DNA of 9,156 bases from an uncultured Saprospiraceae bacterium. Its GTDB lineage: Bacteria; Bacteroidota; Bacteroidia; Chitinophagales; Saprospiraceae. Each line of letters starts with the position of its first letter. The first letter of the stretch is position 1. The notes under the pieces were generated by a model. It did not search any database and was not told the origin of the DNA. It saw only the letters and a list, made by a program, of their open reading frames with translations. The translations under genes were made by a program, and so were the position numbers. The stretch covers positions 1 to 9,156 of the forward strand of contig CALCSX010000036.1 of the NCBI GenBank assembly GCA_937894165.1. The letters run 5' to 3'. Shown here in pieces: positions 6,627-9,156 of this stretch.

Positions 6627-7268
6627 ATGGATCTTCATGAAATGAGAAAAGAATACCTCAAAGAAACCTTAGAAGCTGAGGATCTTTCTTCTGATCCCTT
6701 CGAACAATTTGCTGAGTGGTTTCTACAAGCTCAAATGACAGAAAACCGGGAAGTCAATGCCATGGTTTTATCGACTGTAAGCGATTCCGGACAGCCGTCT
6801 TCACGAGTTGTATTATTGAAATCTGTCGATGAAGGTGGATTTGTCTTTTTTACGAATTATGATAGCAGGAAATCTAAGGAACTTCAGGCTAACCCTAAAG
6901 TAGCTCTGGTTTTTTGGTGGTCCTCGCTGGAACGTCAGATCCGTATTGAGGGTGAAGTAGTAAAAATTTCAGCTGATAATTCAGATGAATACTTCAATAG
7001 CAGACCTTTAGAAAGTAGAGTTAGCGCTATAGCATCTCCTCAAAGTCAAATTATAAAGGACAGGGCAGAATTAGAGGAACTTTGGGCGAATGCCAGCAAG
7101 AAAATTAATGATGTTGGGCAGATAGAAAGACCGGCAAATTGGGGAGGCTGGAAAGTTATTCCCTCGAAATTCGAATTCTGGCAGGGGAGATTTTCAAGAC
7201 TGCACGACAGGTTTAGCTATTCTCCTTCAGTTGGAAATTCATGGAAAATTGATAGATTAGCTCCTTAA
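6627..7268 (+). CDS. pdxH: Pyridoxamine 5'-phosphate oxidase
   Basis: FMN-dependent cytosolic enzyme that oxidises pyridoxine or pyridoxamine 5'-phosphate to pyridoxal 5'-phosphate, the last step of vitamin B6 synthesis and salvage. The 213-residue length is normal. Conserved blocks in order: R7 and Y10 near the N-terminus (equivalent to E. coli R14/Y17), RVVLLK (60-65) with K65, FFTNYDSRKS (74-83), WWSSLERQIRIEG (97-109), Y122/R126/S130 for the phosphate group, ASPQS (136-140), WGGWKV (172-177), FWQGR (184-188), RLHDR (191-195) with R191/H193, and the C-terminal RLAP. The block around 125-136 (SRPLESRVSAIA) departs from the usual SRPR.SQIGAW but keeps the ligand contacts. A second ATG at 6642 (Met6) is a possible alternative start; Met1 gives the more usual length. 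It is 10 bp ahead of the carbonic anhydrase-like gene and likely co-transcribed. Confidence 0.95.
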   Translation: MDLHEMRKEYLKETLEAEDLSSDPFEQFAEWFLQAQMTENREVNAMVLSTVSDSGQPSSRVVLLKSVDEGGFVFFTNYDSRKSKELQANPKVALVFWWSSLERQIRIEGEVVKISADNSDEYFNSRPLESRVSAIASPQSQIIKDRAELEELWANASKKINDVGQIERPANWGGWKVIPSKFEFWQGRFSRLHDRFSYSPSVGNSWKIDRLAP

Positions 7269-7278
7269 AAGATAAATT

Positions 7279-7791
7279 ATGGCTTTAATTTTGCCTTGCA
7301 ATGGCATTTCACCCACTTTTGGGAAAAATATCTACCTTGCCGACAACGCCACTGTTGTTGGTGATGTCCAAATGGGGGACGATTGCAGTGTATGGTTTCA
7401 AGCGGTAGTGAGAGGAGACGTGCATTATATTAAGATGGGAAACAAAGTGAATATTCAGGATGGAGCGGTAATCCATTGTACTTATCAGCAAAGTCCCGTC
7501 AATATTGGCAGTAATGTTTCTATCGGTCATAGAGCCATCGTTCACGGCTGTACTATTATGGACAATGTATTGGTAGGCATGGGCGCAATCCTCATGGATA
7601 ATGTAATTGTCCATCCCAATACGCTAATAGCAGCAGGCGCTGTGGTATTAGAAAATACAGTCTGCGAATCCGGATACATCTATGCAGGTGTGCCGGCAAA
7701 AAAAGTAAAACAAATTTCTGAAGAGGTTTTTCAACATAATATATCCAGAATAGCTGATAATTATATCAAATATGCTTCCTGGTTTAAATAA
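7279..7791 (+). CDS. Gamma-class carbonic anhydrase-like hexapeptide-repeat protein
   Basis: A 170-residue left-handed beta-helix protein of the gamma-carbonic anhydrase/YrdA/PaaY group. Imperfect hexapeptide turns run from about residue 20 to 125 and a C-terminal helix (about 145-170) packs on the trimer. The zinc ligands are present: H66 (in AVIHC), H84 and H89 (in SIGHRAIVHGC). The family residues R45/D47 (VVRGD) and Q60/D61 (NIQDG) are also intact, so metal binding is well supported. It lacks the long acidic loop with the proton-shuttle Glu of the archaeal Cam enzyme, as most bacterial homologues do, so CO2 hydration is plausible but not certain; members act on acyl-CoA or remain uncharacterised. 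Probably cytosolic and trimeric. It is the second gene after pdxH; I see no pathway link. Confidence 0.9.
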   Translation: MALILPCNGISPTFGKNIYLADNATVVGDVQMGDDCSVWFQAVVRGDVHYIKMGNKVNIQDGAVIHCTYQQSPVNIGSNVSIGHRAIVHGCTIMDNVLVGMGAILMDNVIVHPNTLIAAGAVVLENTVCESGYIYAGVPAKKVKQISEEVFQHNISRIADNYIKYASWFK

Positions 7792-7838
7792 CAATACTAC
7801 TCAGGCAGATGCTTTCAAAAGATAAAAATGATTTATTT

Positions 7839-7861
7839 TTCGTCAGACGAAGATACTTTTG
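7839..7861 (+). promoter_or_regulatory. Candidate promoter with inverted repeat upstream of the nucleoid-associated protein gene
   Basis: TACTTTTG (7854-7861) matches TAnnTTTG exactly and lies about 105 bp before the ATG at 7967. A perfect inverted repeat, TTCGTC-A-GACGAA (7839-7851), sits immediately upstream, between the -7 and -33 positions, where a repressor would block the polymerase. No clear TTG is found at -33. Further on, TAGATCG is directly repeated with a 10-bp period (7923-7929, 7933-7939) in the predicted leader. Confidence 0.35.
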
Positions 7862-7966
7862 GAGTTAATAGTAGCTCTATTGACTAGAAAAGAGATGAAG
7901 TTTCACGGAAAATAAAAATTTTTAGATCGAAATAGATCGCCCCTGAAAAGTTACAAATAATAAAAT

Positions 7967-9013
7967 ATGAGTCTGAGTTTTGAAAATGCTTATATCAAGT
8001 CCATCTGTATCCACAAAGTGGGAAATATCAATACAGATGACCATCTTTTCCTGTCGAATAATTTTATAGTTCTTGACAATCAGGATATCGAAGAGCTGGT
8101 AATAAAATATTTCAGCAAGCCATTCGGCAAAAACCCTATCAATTTTCACTTCAAGAACATCGAGCACAACCAACTTTATAGCCGAACAGCTAAACTCTTG
8201 ACTGAAGATGATAATTTTGTGAGGTATAGCCAGGAAATTGCTAAAAATCTTCACGAAGCATGTGACCATCCCGCCATCCCTTTAGGTGATTTTATTATCA
8301 TTAAATTCGGAGATATTCTTTTCGAAGAACAGTTGATAACGGGCTTGGGGCTATACAAATGTGACAATAAAGACACCTTCTTAAAGATTTCCGGGGCTGC
8401 TCTCGGCAATACTTCTATGGAATTTGAAGAAGGAATAAATCTAAACAAGCTCGACAAATCTGCGCTTATCCTGAATGTCTGCGAAGATGAAGGATTTGTA
8501 ATTTATACCAGCGACAGCAAGTCTTCCAATGAAGCTGCTCAATATTGGAACAAAAGTTTCCTCAATCTGGAGCCTTATAAAGATGACTATTTCAACACTT
8601 TGAACACCTTGGAACTATGTACTGAATTTATCAATTCAGAGTCCCAACGCCACCCGCAGGAAGCCAAGACAATGCAGGCCAAACTATTGGCTAAATCCGA
8701 GGAATATTTCCATAATAAAGACAACTTCAATCACGAAGAATTCGGATCCTACCTCTTCGATGAGGATGCCCCGACGAAGGATTCCTTTTACGCCTACCTT
8801 CAGGAAAGTAATGAAGATCTGGTCAATGCCGAAAATGTCAAACCGATCGCGATCGATGCCTTGAAAAAAGGCCAAAAATATTTCAAAAGCGTCTTAAAGT
8901 TAGATCGATACTTTCACGTCTATGTCCACGGGGGCGGCGAAAGAATGGAAAAGGGTTTCGATCCCGCTAAAGGCATGTATTTCTACAAATTATTTTTCGA
9001 AACAGAAGATTAG
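7967..9013 (+). CDS. Nucleoid-associated protein, NdpA/YejK (37-kDa) family
   Basis: A 348-residue soluble protein, close to the about 335 residues of E. coli YejK. Family-like features are the N-terminal I-HKVGN stretch, the centre with DFIIIKFGDILFEEQ and GLGLYKCDNKDTFLKI (about 107-141), and a C-terminal region with IAIDALKKGQKYFKSVLKLD then FHVYVHGG (about 295-327). Family proteins bind DNA in the nucleoid; their physiological role is poorly defined. No signal peptide, membrane segment or nuclease motif is visible. It is monocistronic: 175 bp separate it from the carbonic anhydrase-like gene, with its own candidate promoter, and an intrinsic terminator follows 15 bp after the stop. Family assignment is by recognition of overall pattern, not catalytic residues. 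Confidence 0.82.
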   Translation: MSLSFENAYIKSICIHKVGNINTDDHLFLSNNFIVLDNQDIEELVIKYFSKPFGKNPINFHFKNIEHNQLYSRTAKLLTEDDNFVRYSQEIAKNLHEACDHPAIPLGDFIIIKFGDILFEEQLITGLGLYKCDNKDTFLKISGAALGNTSMEFEEGINLNKLDKSALILNVCEDEGFVIYTSDSKSSNEAAQYWNKSFLNLEPYKDDYFNTLNTLELCTEFINSESQRHPQEAKTMQAKLLAKSEEYFHNKDNFNHEEFGSYLFDEDAPTKDSFYAYLQESNEDLVNAENVKPIAIDALKKGQKYFKSVLKLDRYFHVYVHGGGERMEKGFDPAKGMYFYKLFFETED

Positions 9014-9028
9014 AAATTTCCTAAAAAG

Positions 9029-9067
9029 AAAAAGTCCCGAAAGCAAATGATCTCGGGACTTTTTTTT
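9029..9067 (+). terminator. Intrinsic (Rho-independent) terminator
   Basis: The stem AAAAAGTCCCGA (9029-9040) pairs perfectly with TCGGGACTTTTT (9053-9064) around a 12-base loop, with a run of eight T (9060-9067). It lies 15 bp after the nucleoid-protein stop. The A-rich left arm could also make it act leftward. Confidence 0.92.
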
Positions 9068-9156
9068 GTGTGCCGTGCATGGTAATCGACTAGGTGGTGA
9101 GAGTCCACTGTGGGGGTATGTAATCGCCAACCACTAGCCAAGAGCAAGGGTGTCCA
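9068..9156 (+). mobile_element. 5' end of a group II intron, truncated by the window edge
   Basis: The sequence right after the terminator T-tract starts GTGTGCC, matching the group II intron 5' consensus GUGYG. The following 80 bases have the style of domain I: GGTGG-TGAGAGT-CCACT forms a short stem, CTAGGTGG (about 9089) can pair with CCACTAG (about 9132) around it with one bulge, and the segment CCAAGAGCAAGGGTGTCCA resembles what I recall upstream of bacterial intron-encoded reverse transcriptases. The reverse transcriptase/maturase gene and the 3' end would lie beyond the window. Insertion directly downstream of an intrinsic terminator, with the T-tract as 5' exon, is typical of class C introns. 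Base composition is more GC-rich than its neighbours. Confidence 0.62.

Noticed and set aside
7922..8269. 115-codon minus-strand frame at the start of the nucleoid-protein gene
   Set aside because: Overlaps a well-supported CDS on the other strand and has no recognisable features.
960..9013. A defence, toxin-antitoxin or biosynthetic system
   Set aside because: All complete genes belong to housekeeping or common Bacteroidota families, and none has the partners expected of such a system.
9061..9156. tRNA or small RNA gene after the terminator
   Set aside because: No acceptor or T-arm pattern; the GTGTG start and domain-I-like stems fit a group II intron better.

Overview
The window looks like a piece of a Bacteroidota chromosome, most likely from a gliding/Saprospiria- or Cytophaga-like lineage. 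The evidence is AT-rich intergenic DNA, weak or absent Shine-Dalgarno sites, matches to the Bacteroidota promoter box TAnnTTTG, and a secreted fasciclin-repeat protein that ends in a type IX secretion (T9SS) sorting domain, a system confined to this phylum. Placement below phylum level is inference.

Left part (1-959) has no convincing complete gene. It starts with (AG)8 and a possible edge fragment of a minus-strand reading frame. An AT-rich stretch and a compact GC-rich island (about 484-606; 64 of 100 bases are G/C in 501-600) follow. Next comes a repeat region: two identical 38-bp copies (620-657 and 911-948), each a GTAG tetranucleotide next to a small hairpin, as in REP sequences mobilised by RAYT transposases. 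They bracket about 250 bp of short GTTTA-type and complementary TAAAC-type minirepeats.

Minus-strand operon (4265 down to 960): phosphatidylserine synthase (pssA, TTG start), then a cytosolic esterase with an N-terminal carbohydrate-binding-like domain, then an M17 leucyl aminopeptidase. The last two share a TAATG stop/start overlap. A 274-bp divergent intergenic region with direct and inverted repeats separates this operon from the plus-strand genes.

Plus strand (4540-9013): a 651-residue secreted protein with three FAS1 domains, a six-cysteine insert and a T9SS tail; a strong hairpin; a two-gene unit of pdxH (vitamin B6 oxidase) and a gamma-class carbonic anhydrase-like hexapeptide protein; then a 37-kDa nucleoid-associated (NdpA/YejK-type) protein closed by a textbook intrinsic terminator.

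The last 89 bases, directly after the terminator's T-tract, look like the 5' end of a group II intron (GTGTG start, structured domain-I-like sequence). Group IIC introns characteristically insert just downstream of intrinsic terminators. The window ends inside this multicopy-type element and starts in a simple repeat, which suggests these are assembly (contig) edges. Apart from the repeat region, the GC island and the intron, the genes are housekeeping or typical of the phylum; I see no defence or biosynthetic cluster.
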